NCBI RefSeq assembly: GCF_001014645.1
Contig: NZ_LASZ01000005.1
Span: 62,001-126,000 of the forward strand
Length of the DNA stretch: 64,000 nucleotides
Direction of reading: 5' to 3'
From: Luteimonas sp. FCS-9
Lineage (GTDB): Bacteria; Pseudomonadota; Gammaproteobacteria; Xanthomonadales; Xanthomonadaceae
Shown here: positions 53,102-63,750 of the stretch, piece by piece
How the letters are laid out: each line of letters begins with the position of its first letter
How positions within the stretch are numbered: the first letter of the stretch is position 1
The notes under the pieces: model-generated
Told to the model about the DNA's origin: nothing
What the model saw: only the letters and a program-made list of their open reading frames with translations
Databases searched by the model: none
Program-made: the position numbers and the translations under genes

Positions 53102-53109
<8 letters not shown>
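52336..53109 (-). CDS. nuoC: NADH-quinone oxidoreductase subunit C
   Basis: This is the 30-kDa subunit of the peripheral arm of complex I. The 257-residue protein has the family motif [31 protein letters not shown] (about 165-195) followed by [13 protein letters not shown] stretch at about 72-110 ([21 protein letters not shown]) is a family-variable insertion. It starts at ATG 53109 and overlaps the nuoB end by 8 bases. Confidence 0.96.
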
Positions 53110-53670
<561 letters not shown>

Positions 53671-53680
<10 letters not shown>

Positions 53681-54027
53681 TCCAGCGCTCCCTTCTTCCA
53701 CACGTAGATGAAGCCGAGCAGCAGCATGCCGGCGAAGATGCCCATCTCGATCAGGCCCAGCACGCCGAGTTCGCGGAACACGGTCGCCCAAGGCACGATG
53801 AAGATGATTTCCAGGTCGAAGACGATGAACTGGATCGCGATCAGGTAGTAGCGCACGTCGAACTGCATGCGCGCGTCCTCGAATGCCTCGAATCCGCACT
53901 CGTAGGGCGACAGCTTCTCCAGCGACGGGCGCTTGGGCCCGAGCAGGTTGCCAATGACCAGCAGCGCGATGCCGATCCCCGTGGCAACGATCAGGAACAG
54001 CAGGGTCGGCAGATATTCGGCCAGCAC
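53671..54027 (-). CDS. nuoA: NADH-quinone oxidoreductase subunit A
   Basis: This is a three-helix membrane subunit of complex I and the first gene of the nuoA-N operon. The 118-residue protein includes the conserved [37 protein letters not shown], whose cysteine loop lies near the quinone cavity. A GTG start at 54027 is preceded by GAGAG. The promoter is about 110-165 bases upstream, and tRNA-Leu with its terminator lies beyond. Confidence 0.95.
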
Positions 54028-54162
54028 TGGGATGTTCTCTCGGCTACAGCCGCACGATCGCGGCCTTGGCTCGACGTCGTGGACGTCGCACTTTCGAAGC
54101 GCCTGGGCGCTTCACGCATGTCGGGAACCGTCGCCATCGCGACGTCTCTCCCGATCCCCGTA

Positions 54163-54192
54163 ATTGTACCGTTTTCAGAACTGGTGAGTAAA
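54163..54192 (-). promoter_or_regulatory. Candidate promoter of the nuo operon
   Basis: On the minus strand TTTACT (54192-54187) and TACAAT (54168-54163) are separated by 18 bases, about 135 bases before the nuoA start and downstream of the tRNA-Leu terminator. The -10 box matches five of six consensus bases. Confidence 0.5.
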
Positions 54193-54306
54193 CGATTACC
54201 CGGGTTCGGCGAGCGTATTGCGCAGCCTGCGCCCCACCCGGCGCTCGCGACGTGAAACAGCTGCGCGAGAACGCGTCCCAGTTGCACGGACCCACACCTC
54301 CTAAAC

Positions 54307-54331
54307 GAAAAACCCCCGCTTTCGCGGGGGA
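54307..54331 (-). terminator. Intrinsic terminator after tRNA-Leu
   Basis: On the minus strand CCCCCGC and GCGGGGG arms with a GAAA loop are followed by GTTTTTCG. It lies 40 bases after the tRNA-Leu 3' end and separates the tpiA-secG-tRNA unit from nuoA. Confidence 0.9.
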
Positions 54332-54370
54332 TCTTCGCCGGCGCGCCGGCATGCGCCGGTGTCCGTATCC

Positions 54371-54455
54371 TGGTGCCCAAGGGGGGACTCGAACCCCCAC
54401 GACCTAAGCCGCTACCACCTCAAGGTAGTGCGTCTACCAATTCCGCCACCTGGGC
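54371..54455 (-). tRNA. tRNA-Leu (anticodon GAG)
   Basis: This is an 85-base class II cloverleaf with encoded CCA. The anticodon arm is CTACC-TTGAGGT-GGTAG, so the anticodon is GAG. The long variable arm (GCGGCTTAGGTCGT region) is typical of tRNA-Leu. The acceptor stem GCCCAGG pairs with CTTGGGC, with one G-T pair. It lies downstream of secG, probably in the same transcript, as in other xanthomonads. Confidence 0.97.
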
Positions 54456-54518
54456 AATCCTGAAACTCGGCCCGACGCCTTTGCCGCAGCGCTCGGGAGC
54501 CGCGCATTGTAGCGCGAA

Positions 54519-54956
54519 TTATTCGGTCTGGGGAGCCTGCGGCACAGGTTCCTGCGCCGGCGCGGCCGGCACCGCCGCCGCGTCGGCAGGCGCCTGCGGA
54601 ACCGCGCCGGAGGCCGCCGGTGCGGCCGGGACCGACGCATCGCCGGGCGCGGCGGCCGGGGCCGCCGGCACCTGCTGGGCGCCCATGACGCCCAGGTCCA
54701 TGTCCAGCGCGTTCGGGTTGGCGCGATGCATCGCGTACCAGGCCATGAACAGCGTGATGGCGAAGAACGCGATCGCCAGCCACTTGGTGGCCTTGGACAG
54801 GAAGTTCGACGAGCCGCGGGCGCCGAAGACGGTGGCCGAGGCCCCGCCGCCGAAGCCGGAACCGGCCGACGCGCCGGCGCCGCGCTGCATCAGGACCAAT
54901 GCGATCATCGCGATCGCGACGATGACGAACAGGATGTTGAAGACGAACAGCAGCAT
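54519..54956 (-). CDS. secG: Preprotein translocase subunit SecG
   Basis: SecG is an auxiliary subunit of the SecYEG channel in the inner membrane. The 145-residue protein has two transmembrane helices (about 2-22 and 53-71), with the intervening loop carrying LMQRGAGASAGSGFGGGASATVFGARG, the family hallmark. The C-terminal about 60 residues are an Ala/Pro-rich tail longer than in E. coli. It lies 40 bases after tpiA, as is common in bacteria. Confidence 0.93.
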   Translation of the reverse strand: MLLFVFNILFVIVAIAMIALVLMQRGAGASAGSGFGGGASATVFGARGSSNFLSKATKWLAIAFFAITLFMAWYAMHRANPNALDMDLGVMGAQQVPAAPAAAPGDASVPAAPAASGAVPQAPADAAAVPAAPAQEPVPQAPQTE

Positions 54957-54996
54957 TGCGTGGGCGCTCGGAAAACGTGTGGGACGACGGGGTCGC

Positions 54997-55746
54997 TCAG
55001 CGCGCGGCTGCGGCGACGATGGCCAGGAAATCGGCGGCCGACAGCGACGCTCCGCCGATCAGCCCGCCGTCGACGTCGGGCTGCGCGAACAGCTCGGCCG
55101 CATTGTCGGGCTTGACGCTGCCGCCATAGAGGATCGGCAACGAATCGGCGATCTTAGCATCCCGTGCCGCGATCTCGCTACGGATGAAGGCGTGTACCGC
55201 CTGGGCCTGGTCCGGCGTCGCGGTCCGGCCGGTGCCGATCGCCCAGACCGGCTCGTAGGCCACGACCGCGTCGGCGAACGCCGCCGCGGTGACCAGGTCG
55301 AGCACCGGCCGCAGTTGGGCGGCGATCGCGTCCTCGGTGAGCCCGGCGTCGCGGTGCTGGAGCGACTCGCCCACGCACAGGATCGGCCGCAGCCCGGCAT
55401 TGACCGCGGCCAGGAACTTGCGCGCCACGTGCTCGCTGCTCTCGTGGTGGTACTGCCGGCGCTCGGAATGGCCGACCAGGCCGAAGCGCGCGCCGACGTC
55501 GACGAGCATCCTGGCCGACACTTCGCCGGTGTAGGCCCCCTCCTGGTTGCTGCTAACGTCCTGGGCGCCGAACGCGACCGCGCCGGCCTCGAAGTCCTCG
55601 ACCAGGTCGCCCAGGTACGGCAGCGGCGGCAGGATCACGACCTCCACGCCGGGCGATGGCGCCGCGGCGATCCGCGACACCAGCTCGGTGGCGAATTCGC
55701 GGCTGCCGTGCAGCTTCCAGTTGCCAGCGACGATGCGTGCGCGCAT
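54997..55746 (-). CDS. tpiA: Triosephosphate isomerase
   Basis: This enzyme interconverts dihydroxyacetone phosphate and glyceraldehyde 3-phosphate in glycolysis. The 249-residue TIM barrel has the N-terminal AGNWKLHG with the catalytic lysine (about residue 11), VGHSERR with the catalytic histidine (about 95), and AYEPVWAIGTG with the catalytic glutamate (about 164). LYGGSVKPDNA is the phosphate loop. It starts at ATG 55746 (MRARIVAGN) and heads the tpiA-secG-tRNA-Leu unit. Confidence 0.97.
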   Translation of the reverse strand: MRARIVAGNWKLHGSREFATELVSRIAAAPSPGVEVVILPPLPYLGDLVEDFEAGAVAFGAQDVSSNQEGAYTGEVSARMLVDVGARFGLVGHSERRQYHHESSEHVARKFLAAVNAGLRPILCVGESLQHRDAGLTEDAIAAQLRPVLDLVTAAAFADAVVAYEPVWAIGTGRTATPDQAQAVHAFIRSEIAARDAKIADSLPILYGGSVKPDNAAELFAQPDVDGGLIGGASLSAADFLAIVAAAAR

Positions 55747-55820
55747 GGACGGTCCTCGTGAATGCGGAACGCGGATTCTAGGCGTTGCGTCCGGCGCGGG
55801 ATAGCCGCGCGCCGGCGAGC

Positions 55821-55849
55821 TTCAAAGCGTGGCCTTCACATTGCAGAAT
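55821..55849 (+). promoter_or_regulatory. Candidate promoter before the DUF481 gene
   Basis: TTCAAA and CAGAAT are separated by 17 bases, and each matches four of six consensus positions. A hairpin with a T-run follows directly, so the short leader could be attenuated. Confidence 0.3.
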
Positions 55850-55855
55850 AGGCGC

Positions 55856-55877
55856 AGCCGGCGAATGCCGGCTTTTT
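55856..55877 (+). terminator. Hairpin with T-run in the leader of the DUF481 gene
   Basis: The arms AGCCGGC / GCCGGCT with a GAAT loop are followed by a T-run, reading rightward. No rightward gene lies upstream (tpiA points the other way), so this looks like a terminator inside the 5' leader of the gene at 55916. Confidence 0.6.
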
Positions 55878-55915
55878 CGTTCCGCGACACGCCTTTCGAT
55901 CACCGGAGTCCCCAT

Positions 55916-56629
55916 ATGCGCGCACTGCCCACCCTCACCGCCCTCGCCTGCTGCCTCGCCGCCACACCCGCCCTCGCGCAGGCCGACGAGGGCTGGACCG
56001 GAACCGGCGAGCTCGGCGTGGCGATCTCCAAGGGCAACACCGACAGCGAGACCGTCGTGGGCAAGCTGGCCCTGGCCCGCGAGGACGCGACCTGGAAGCA
56101 CGCGCTGACCGCAGCGTTCCTGTACGGCACCGCCGACGAGGTCGAGAACGCACGCCGCTACGAGCTGTTCGGCTCCACCGGCTACCGGCTCGGTGCGCGG
56201 CACTACCTGTTCGGCTCGGCCCGCAACGAGCGCGACCACTTCAGCACCAACGAGTACCAGACCACGGTCGCCGGCGGCTACGGCTTCGAGGCGTTCATGG
56301 ACGAGCGCACCAAGCTGGTGTTCGAGATCGGCCCCGGCTACCGCTGGGCCAAGGACCAGGACGTGCGCGTGCACAACAACGAAGGCATCGTGCGCGGCTT
56401 CATGGACTTCAGCCACCAGCTCAACGACAGCACCCGGCTGTACGACATCCTGCTGGTCGAATCGGGCAGCGACAACACTTTCGTGCGCAACGACTTCGGC
56501 GTGCAGGTGAAGATGACCGACGCCCTCGCCCTCAAGGCCGGCTTCGAGATCCGCCACAACACCGAGGTCACCGACGACCGCCAGCGTACCGACCGGCTGA
56601 CGACCGTGAACGTGGTGTACGGGTTCTGA
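55916..56629 (+). CDS. DUF481 family outer-membrane protein (YdiY-like)
   Basis: The 237-residue product has a signal peptide (MRALPTLTALACCLAATPALAQ) and then regular beta-hairpin sequence ending in the aromatic VNVVYGF, as expected for an outer-membrane beta-barrel. The motif WTGTGELGVAISKGNTDSET at the mature N-terminus is typical of the DUF481 (YdiY-like, salt-induced outer-membrane) family. The function of the family is not established. A leader hairpin with T-run lies 39 bases before ATG 55916. Confidence 0.85.
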   Translation: MRALPTLTALACCLAATPALAQADEGWTGTGELGVAISKGNTDSETVVGKLALAREDATWKHALTAAFLYGTADEVENARRYELFGSTGYRLGARHYLFGSARNERDHFSTNEYQTTVAGGYGFEAFMDERTKLVFEIGPGYRWAKDQDVRVHNNEGIVRGFMDFSHQLNDSTRLYDILLVESGSDNTFVRNDFGVQVKMTDALALKAGFEIRHNTEVTDDRQRTDRLTTVNVVYGF

Positions 56630-57146
56630 GAAGCTTGTGATGGGTTCAGGGGCGATCCGAAGGGGCAGCAACGCCCAAAGACGGCTCTCCGCCGATATCA
56701 AGTGATCCTACTTCTGCTCGCTCGATCATGGGGTCATCTCCGGAGCGCGCGTCGCGCCGGCCGGGGACTGCTCCCGGCTCGGTCAGCCATCCGTGGCTGA
56801 CTCGCCGCCGCGGGCCATCCATGGCCCGCTATCGCAATCCCCGACCAGCACGACGCACTGAGGCCGACAGTGCGCGACTTCTTCCAGCGGGCGACTCCAC
56901 ATCCACCCGAAGTCGGGTTGCAAACGTCTATGGCAGCGGACTGACAGCCGGTGGCCGCGTCGAGCGCGCCATGGAGGGCGCGCGCCCGAGTCAAGGCAGG
57001 ATGCCTTGACCGAGGGAAGAGCGGCTTCCGGCTGACAGGCCGGTGCCCATCCGAAGTGGACTCTCATCCGCAGTTGAGAGAAGCACCAAAAGAAACGGCG
57101 CCCAAAGACGCCGTTTCAAATCAGCTATAACGCATCGCGAATCTCG
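56630..57146. other. Noncoding region with an array of hairpins
   Basis: These 517 bases lie between two convergent genes and contain no convincing reading frame. Clear inverted repeats are: GTCAGCCA/TGGCTGAC (56782-56801, TCCG loop), GCGGGCCAT/ATGGCCCGC (56810-56829), GCGCGCC/GGCGCGC (56964-56983), GTCAAGGCA/TGCCTTGAC (56990-57010), CTCTCA/TGAGAG (57061-57080) and AAACGGCG/CGCCGTTT (57093-57116). Several share a loop context of CATCC or ATGGA. The array could belong to a structured RNA or a repeat element. Confidence 0.65.
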
Positions 57147-58100
57147 TTACTTGAGCTTGATCTCGCGCAGCCGTTCCTCGAGATACCCCTGCGCGGTGAT
57201 CGGCTCGGGGTAGCGGCTGGGGTTGTCGGCGGTGACCGTCGAGGGCAATACGTCGATCAGGAAGTCGGGGTTGGGGTGCAGGAAGAACGGGACCGAGTAG
57301 CGCGGCTGGCGGGCGGCCTCGCCCGGCGGATTGGTCACCCGGTGGGTCGTCGACGGATACACGTGGTTGGTCAGGCGCTGCAGCATGTCGCCGATGTTGA
57401 CGACGATGGTGTCGGCGTCGGACGTGAACGGCACCCACTCGCCTTCGCGCGAACGGACCTCGAGGCCCGCGGCGCTGGCGCCGACCAGCAGCGTGATCAG
57501 GTTGATGTCCTCGTGCGCGCCGGCACGTACGTTCGGGACGTCGTCGGCGGTGATCGGCGGATAGTGGATAGGGCGCAGGATCGAGTTGCCGCTGTCGGTC
57601 TTGTCGGCGAACCAGTCCTCGGGCAGGCCGATGTGCAGGGCCAGTGCCGAGAGCACGCGCGCGCCCAGCGCGTCGAGCGCCTGGTACAGGCCGTAGCCGT
57701 GCTCGCGGAAGCCCGGCACCTCGGACGGCCACAGGTTCGGCGGCATCACGTCGCGATAGGTCGAGTCGTCGGGGATCTCGCGGCCGATGTGCCAGAACTC
57801 CTTGAGGTCGAAGTGCTGGGCGCCCTTGGCGGTCTCGACCCCGAACGCGGTGTAGCCGCGTGCCCCGCCGCCGCCGGGCACGTGGTACTGCAGCTTGGTC
57901 GCCTCGGGCAGCGCGAAGAACGCCTTGAAGACGTCGTAGGCGGCATCGATCTGCGCCTGCGCGATGCCGTGGCCCTTGATGCCCGCGAAGCCCCACTGCC
58001 GGTACGCGGCGCCCAGCTCGGCGACGAAGGCGTCGCGGTCGCGGCCGTCGACGGGGTCGGTGAAGCGTCGGATGTCGAGTGTCGGGATGCGGGCGGTCAT
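57147..58100 (-). CDS. Isopenicillin N synthase-like 2-oxoglutarate/Fe(II) dioxygenase
   Basis: This is a non-haem iron dioxygenase of the isopenicillin N synthase superfamily. The 317-residue protein has the N-terminal DIOX_N region (MTARIPTLDIRRF...YRQWGFAGIKGHGI). The iron ligands lie in GAHEDINLITLL (His and Asp) and STTHRVTNP (His), and the 2-oxoglutarate-binding Arg and Ser in QPRYSVPFF. All are present, so it should be active, but the substrate cannot be inferred. It lies 17 bases after glmM on the same strand and may be cotranscribed with accD-glmM. Confidence 0.87.
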   Translation of the reverse strand: MTARIPTLDIRRFTDPVDGRDRDAFVAELGAAYRQWGFAGIKGHGIAQAQIDAAYDVFKAFFALPEATKLQYHVPGGGGARGYTAFGVETAKGAQHFDLKEFWHIGREIPDDSTYRDVMPPNLWPSEVPGFREHGYGLYQALDALGARVLSALALHIGLPEDWFADKTDSGNSILRPIHYPPITADDVPNVRAGAHEDINLITLLVGASAAGLEVRSREGEWVPFTSDADTIVVNIGDMLQRLTNHVYPSTTHRVTNPPGEAARQPRYSVPFFLHPNPDFLIDVLPSTVTADNPSRYPEPITAQGYLEERLREIKLK

Positions 58101-58117
58101 GGCGGTGTCCTCGGGAA

Positions 58118-59467
58118 TCAGGCGGCGGCCGCGCGCACGGCGTCGGCCAGTCGATCGAGCGTGGATTGCATCAGCGCGGCATCGTCGGCCTCGACGGTCA
58201 CGCGCACCACCGGTTCGGTGCCCGACGGCCGCAGGAACGCGCGCCCGCGGCCCTCGACCGCGGCCTGCGCCTGCGCCAGCGCGGCCTGCACCGACGGCGC
58301 CTGGGCCGGCTTCGCGTCGCCTTCGTAGCGGACGTTGACGGTGCGCTGAGGCGCCTTCGCCAGGCCGTGCAGCGCCTGCTGCAGCGACACGCCGCGGCGG
58401 CGCAGTACCTCGAGCACCTGCAGCGCGCTGATGATGCCGTCGCCGGTGCTGGCCCGGTCCAGGCACAGCAGGTGGCCCGAGGTCTCGCCCCCGAGCACGC
58501 CGTCGTGCTCGATCAGCGCCTGGTGCACGTAGCGGTCGCCGACCTTGGCGCGCAGGAAACCGATGCCGGCCTCGCCGAACGCGCGTTCCAGGCCGTAGTT
58601 GCTCATCAGCGTGCCGACGACCGGCCCGCGCAGGCGGCCCTGCTGCTGCCAGTCGCGGGCCAGCACGTACAGCAGGTCGTCGCCGTCGCGCACCGTGCCG
58701 TCGCTGTCGACGAACAGCACGCGGTCGCCGTCGCCGTCGAAGGCGATGCCCAGGTTCGCGCCGCTGTGGCTCACGCGCGCGGCCAGGCCTTCGGGATGGG
58801 TCGAGCCGACGCCGTCGTTGATGTTGACGCCGTTGGGCTCGGCGCCGATCACCTCGACCTGGGCGCCGAGTTCGCGCAGCACGATCGGGCCGACCTGGTA
58901 GGTCGCGCCATTCGCGCAGTCGACGACGATGCGCATGCCGTCGAGGTCGAACCCGCGCGGCACCGAGGCCTTGCACGCCTCGACGTAGCGGCCGACCGCG
59001 TCGCGCGTGCGCACCGCCTTGCCCAGCCGCTCGGAGGGCACGGTGCGGAACGGCTGGTCGAGCGCGGCCTCGATCGCCAGTTCGGTGGCGTCGTCGAGCT
59101 TCTCGCCCTGCGCGCTGAAGAACTTGATGCCGTTGTCGTGGTGCGGGTTGTGCGAGGCGGAGATGACGATGCCGCCGTCTGCGCCGAGCGAATGGGTGAG
59201 ATGCGCGACGGCCGGCGTCGGCATCGGCCCCATCAGCTGCACGTCGACCCCGGCGGCGACCAGGCCGGCCTCGAGCGCGGCCTCGAACATGTAGTTGGAG
59301 ATCCGCGTGTCCTTGCCGATCACCACCTGCGGACGCCGCCAGTCGCCGCCGCGCGCGCGCAGCGAGTGGCCGTAGGCGTTGCCCAGGCGCAGCACGAAGT
59401 CGGCCGAGATCGAGCCCTCGCCGACTCGGCCACGGATGCCGTCGGTACCGAAGTACCGCCGGCTCAC
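58118..59467 (-). CDS. glmM: Phosphoglucosamine mutase
   Basis: GlmM converts glucosamine-6-phosphate to glucosamine-1-phosphate for cell-wall and lipopolysaccharide precursors. The 449-residue protein begins [16 protein letters not shown] and has the active-site phosphoserine loop [16 protein letters not shown] (about 100-115), the metal-binding [11 protein letters not shown] (about 240-250), the sugar-binding GETSGHLL and the C-terminal [11 protein letters not shown]. The GTG start overlaps the accD stop (GTGA junction). Confidence 0.96.
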   Translation of the reverse strand: MSRRYFGTDGIRGRVGEGSISADFVLRLGNAYGHSLRARGGDWRRPQVVIGKDTRISNYMFEAALEAGLVAAGVDVQLMGPMPTPAVAHLTHSLGADGGIVISASHNPHHDNGIKFFSAQGEKLDDATELAIEAALDQPFRTVPSERLGKAVRTRDAVGRYVEACKASVPRGFDLDGMRIVVDCANGATYQVGPIVLRELGAQVEVIGAEPNGVNINDGVGSTHPEGLAARVSHSGANLGIAFDGDGDRVLFVDSDGTVRDGDDLLYVLARDWQQQGRLRGPVVGTLMSNYGLERAFGEAGIGFLRAKVGDRYVHQALIEHDGVLGGETSGHLLCLDRASTGDGIISALQVLEVLRRRGVSLQQALHGLAKAPQRTVNVRYEGDAKPAQAPSVQAALAQAQAAVEGRGRAFLRPSGTEPVVRVTVEADDAALMQSTLDRLADAVRAAAA

Positions 59468-60348
59468 GCGGCCGCCTCGGCCGCCGGCGCCGGCTGGCGC
59501 AGCATCATCGCCAGCAGCCGCGCGATGCGCGACCGCAGTTCGCGGCGGTCGCAGATCTGGTCGATCGCGCCGTGCTCGAGCAGGAACTCGCTGCGCTGGA
59601 AGCCCTCAGGCAGGGTCTCGCGCACGGTCTGCTCGATCACGCGCGGGCCGGCGAAGCCGATCAGCGCCTCGGGCTCGGCCATGTTGATGTCGCCGAGCAT
59701 CGCGAACGAGGCCGAGGCGCCGCCAAAGGTCGGGTTGGTCAGCACCGAGATGTACGGCAGGCCGGCCTCGCGCAGGCGGCCGAGCGCAGCCGAGGTCTTG
59801 GCCATCTGCATCAGCGAGAACATGCTCTCCTGCATGCGCATGCCGCCACTGGCGGCGAAGCTGACGAACGGGGCGCCGGCGGCCAGCGCCTGCTCGGCGG
59901 CGCGCGCGAACTTCTCGCCGCCGACCGAGCCCATCGAACCGCCCATGTAGGCGAAGTCCATCGCACTGGCGACGATCGGGCGCTGCATCAACGTGCCCTG
60001 CATCGCGACGAGGGTGTCGCGCTCGCCGGTCGAGCGCTGCGCGGCCTTGATGCGGTCCGAATACTTCTTCTGGTCCTTGAACTTCAGGATGTCGGTCGGG
60101 CCGAGGTCGGCCGCGATCTCCTGCACGCTGCCCGGGTCCAGGAACGCCTTCAGGCGCGCGCGGGCGCGGATCGGCCGGTGGAAGCCGCACTTGGGGCAGA
60201 CTTCGAGGTTCTCCTCGAGCTCGGGGCCGTAGAGCACGGCGCTGCAGCGCTCGCACTTCTCCCACAGGCCCTCGGGGACGCTGCGCTTGCGGACCGCGGC
60301 GGCATCGGTACGGATGCGCGGCGGCATGATCTTCTGCAACCAGGACAT
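59464..60348 (-). CDS. accD: Acetyl-CoA carboxylase carboxyltransferase subunit beta
   Basis: AccD forms the carboxyltransferase with AccA, making malonyl-CoA for fatty acid synthesis. The 294-residue protein has an N-terminal zinc ribbon with CERC and CPKC (about 32-54), and the carboxyltransferase core with [34 protein letters not shown] and [11 protein letters not shown]. The start ATG 60348 gives [10 protein letters not shown]. It lies 80 bases after trpA and overlaps glmM by four bases. Confidence 0.97.
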   Translation of the reverse strand: MSWLQKIMPPRIRTDAAAVRKRSVPEGLWEKCERCSAVLYGPELEENLEVCPKCGFHRPIRARARLKAFLDPGSVQEIAADLGPTDILKFKDQKKYSDRIKAAQRSTGERDTLVAMQGTLMQRPIVASAMDFAYMGGSMGSVGGEKFARAAEQALAAGAPFVSFAASGGMRMQESMFSLMQMAKTSAALGRLREAGLPYISVLTNPTFGGASASFAMLGDINMAEPEALIGFAGPRVIEQTVRETLPEGFQRSEFLLEHGAIDQICDRRELRSRIARLLAMMLRQPAPAAEAAA

Positions 60349-60428
60349 GGGCTCGTGTACTCCCGCCGGCCCGTACGGGGCCGTGAAGCGCGGAAGTGTA
60401 ACCGACGGCCGGGACGGGACCGCGTGGT

Positions 60429-61231
60429 TCAGGCGGCGTCGAGCGCGGCCCGCAGCGGGGCGAGGAAGTCCCCGGCCCGGCGCGCGGCCTCGGCCGGGTC
60501 GGCCGCGCCCTCGAGCGCGGCGACCAGCGCGCTGCCCACGACCACGCCGTCGGCATCGGCGGCCATCGCCGCGGCCCCGGCGGCGTCGCGGATCCCGAAG
60601 CCGGCGACGACGGGCGCGCGGCTGGCCCGGCGGATGGCACGCAGCCGGGCCGAGGCCTGGACCGGATCGAGCCGGTTCGAGGCGCCGGTGACGCCGGCGA
60701 AGCTGACGTAGTACAGGTAGCCCTGCGCCTGCGCGCACAGCGCCTCGACGCGCGCGGCGTCGGTGGTCGGCGAGGCCAGCAGCACCAGTGCCAGGTCCTG
60801 CGCGTCGAACGCGGCGCGATACTCGGCCCCCTCCTCCGGCGGCAGGTCGACCAGCAGCACGCCATCGACCCCGGCCGCCCGCGCCTGCGCGGCGAAGGTC
60901 GCGGGACCGCGGATGTCGACCGGATTCAGATAGCCCATCAGCACGACCGGGGTCGCGGCATCGGCCTGTCGGAACGCGCGCACCGCATCGAGCACCCAGC
61001 CCATGCCCGCCCCACGCGCAAGCGCACGTTCGGAACTGCGCTGGATCGTCGGCCCGTCGGCCATGGGATCGGAGAACGGCACGCCGAGCTCGATCACGTC
61101 GGCGCCGGCCGCGACCAGCGCGTGCATCACCGGCACCGTCGCCTCCAGCGACGGATCGCCGGCGGTGACGAACGGGATCAGCGCCTTGCGGCCGGCGGCG
61201 CGGAGGTCGGCGAAACGGGTGTCGAGGCGGC

Positions 61232-61235
<4 letters not shown>
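60429..61235 (-). CDS. trpA: Tryptophan synthase subunit alpha
   Basis: TrpA cleaves indole-3-glycerol phosphate and passes indole to TrpB. The 268-residue TIM barrel carries [17 protein letters not shown], with the catalytic glutamate and the catalytic aspartate on neighbouring strands, and [12 protein letters not shown] and GFGIRDA for phosphate binding. The GTG start at 61235 overlaps the trpB stop in a GTGA junction, which supports coupled 1:1 synthesis of the two subunits. Confidence 0.96.
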
Positions 61236-62449
<1,214 letters not shown>

Positions 62450-62516
62450 CGGGCGGGCACGGGGGAAGGTGACTTTCACTCTAGCGCACACGTCCGCGCG
62501 CCGGAATCGATAAGAT

Positions 62517-62532
62517 CTGACTGACCTGTCAG
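62517..62532. promoter_or_regulatory. Candidate LysR operator between trpB and lysR
   Basis: The inverted repeat CTGAC-N6-GTCAG lies just before the LysR gene in the 95-base divergent gap. LysR-type regulators commonly bind dyads in this position, but the exact site here is a guess. Confidence 0.3.
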
Positions 62533-62544
62533 GAAATCTCACGC

Positions 62545-63429
62545 ATGACCGATGCCGACCTGCCGCCGCTCAACGCGGTACGCGCCTTCGAGGCCGCTGC
62601 GCGGCTGGGCAGCCTGAGCCGCGCGGCCGAGGCGCTGCACGTGACCCATGGGGCGGTCAGCCGCCAGGTGCGGCTGCTCGAGGACGCACTCGGCACCCCG
62701 CTGTTCGTGCGCGCCGGGCGCGGCCTGCGGCTGACGCCGGCCGGGGAGCGCCTGCGCGATGCCGCAGGGGATGCGTTCGCGCGCCTGCGCGGCGCGGTCG
62801 CGACGATCCGGCGCACGCAAGGCGACGAAGCGCTGGTGCTCGGCTGCCCCGGCAGCCTGCTCGCGCGCTGGGTGATCCCACGCCTGCCGCGACTGACCGA
62901 ATCGCTGCCGGCCCTGCGCCTGCACCTCTCGCCACATGAGGGCGCGTTCCCGCCGTCGCTCGCGGGCTTCGATGCCGCGCTGCTGATCGGCGAACCGCCG
63001 TGGCCGGCCGCCTGGCGCGTGCGCCGGCTGGCGATCGAGCGCATCGGGCCGGTGCTCAGCCCGCGGCACGCCGAGGCTGCGCGGCTGCAGGCGCTGGCGC
63101 CCGACGCGTTGCTGCGCGAACCGCTGCTGCACACCGCCTCGCGGCCGCAGGCCTGGCCGGCCTGGGCCGCCGCGTCGGGTGCGGCGCCGCCGCAGGTGCT
63201 GGGCACCGGCTTCGAGCACCTGTACTTCCTGCTCGAGGCCGCGGTCGCCGGGCTCGGCGTCGCGATCGCGCCACAGGAACTGGTCGCCGACGACCTCGCC
63301 GCCGGCCGGCTGCTCGCGCCGTGGGGGTTCGCCACGACCGGCGCGCACTGGGTGCTGGCGACGCCACGAGACGGCGACGATACGCGTGCCGACGCGCTGG
63401 CCCACTGGTTGTCGCGCGAACTGCTGTAG
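62545..63429 (+). CDS. LysR family transcriptional regulator (TrpI/GcvA-like)
   Basis: The 294-residue regulator has an N-terminal winged helix (about 8-66) with [44 protein letters not shown], followed by a substrate-binding domain ending LSRELL. It reads divergently from trpB-trpA. In pseudomonads the divergent LysR protein TrpI activates trpBA in response to indoleglycerol phosphate. The context suggests the same role, but the sequence alone does not prove it. Two REP-like palindromes follow it. Confidence 0.87.
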   Translation: MTDADLPPLNAVRAFEAAARLGSLSRAAEALHVTHGAVSRQVRLLEDALGTPLFVRAGRGLRLTPAGERLRDAAGDAFARLRGAVATIRRTQGDEALVLGCPGSLLARWVIPRLPRLTESLPALRLHLSPHEGAFPPSLAGFDAALLIGEPPWPAAWRVRRLAIERIGPVLSPRHAEAARLQALAPDALLREPLLHTASRPQAWPAWAAASGAAPPQVLGTGFEHLYFLLEAAVAGLGVAIAPQELVADDLAAGRLLAPWGFATTGAHWVLATPRDGDDTRADALAHWLSRELL

Positions 63430-63488
63430 GGCCTCGCGCACGATCCGCCGTCCTGGGCGCCGTGCGCGCGCAAGGCCGCGTGCGTCCT

Positions 63489-63555
63489 GTAGGAGCGCGC
63501 TCGCGCGCGATGACGGCTTGACCGGAGAGCCTGTTCGCGCGCAAGCGCGCTCCTA
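63489..63555. repeat. REP-like palindrome, copy 4
   Basis: A 67-base copy with left arm GTAGGAGCGCGCTCGCGCGC and right arm ending AAGCGCGCTCCTAC. It lies after the LysR gene in the 321-base gap before trpF, next to copy 5. Confidence 0.9.
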
Positions 63556-63620
63556 CCGAGGCTCGGGTCGACGCGACGGATGGGCTGGTCGACCGGGCTG
63601 CCGCGGAACTCCGTCTGCCC

Positions 63621-63688
63621 GTAGGAGCGCGCTTGCGCGCGATGGCGTTTTGCCGGTGGAGCGTCATCGCGCGCGAGCGCGCTCCTAC
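63621..63688. repeat. REP-like palindrome, copy 5
   Basis: A 68-base copy with left arm GTAGGAGCGCGCTTGCGCGC and right arm ending GAGCGCGCTCCTAC. Copies 4 and 5 stand 65 bases apart, forming a pair. The rest of the gap between the LysR gene and trpF holds no gene. Confidence 0.9.
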
Positions 63689-63750
63689 GGGACAGCCGCC
63701 CTGTACGCGTCGCCGAACGCGGCCTCCGCGCGCCGCCAGGACGAGCGGAA

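Noticed and set aside
63489-63688. Two similar palindromes read as a CRISPR array
   Set aside because: There are only two units, each is itself a palindrome with its own loop, spacing is irregular and there are no cas genes.
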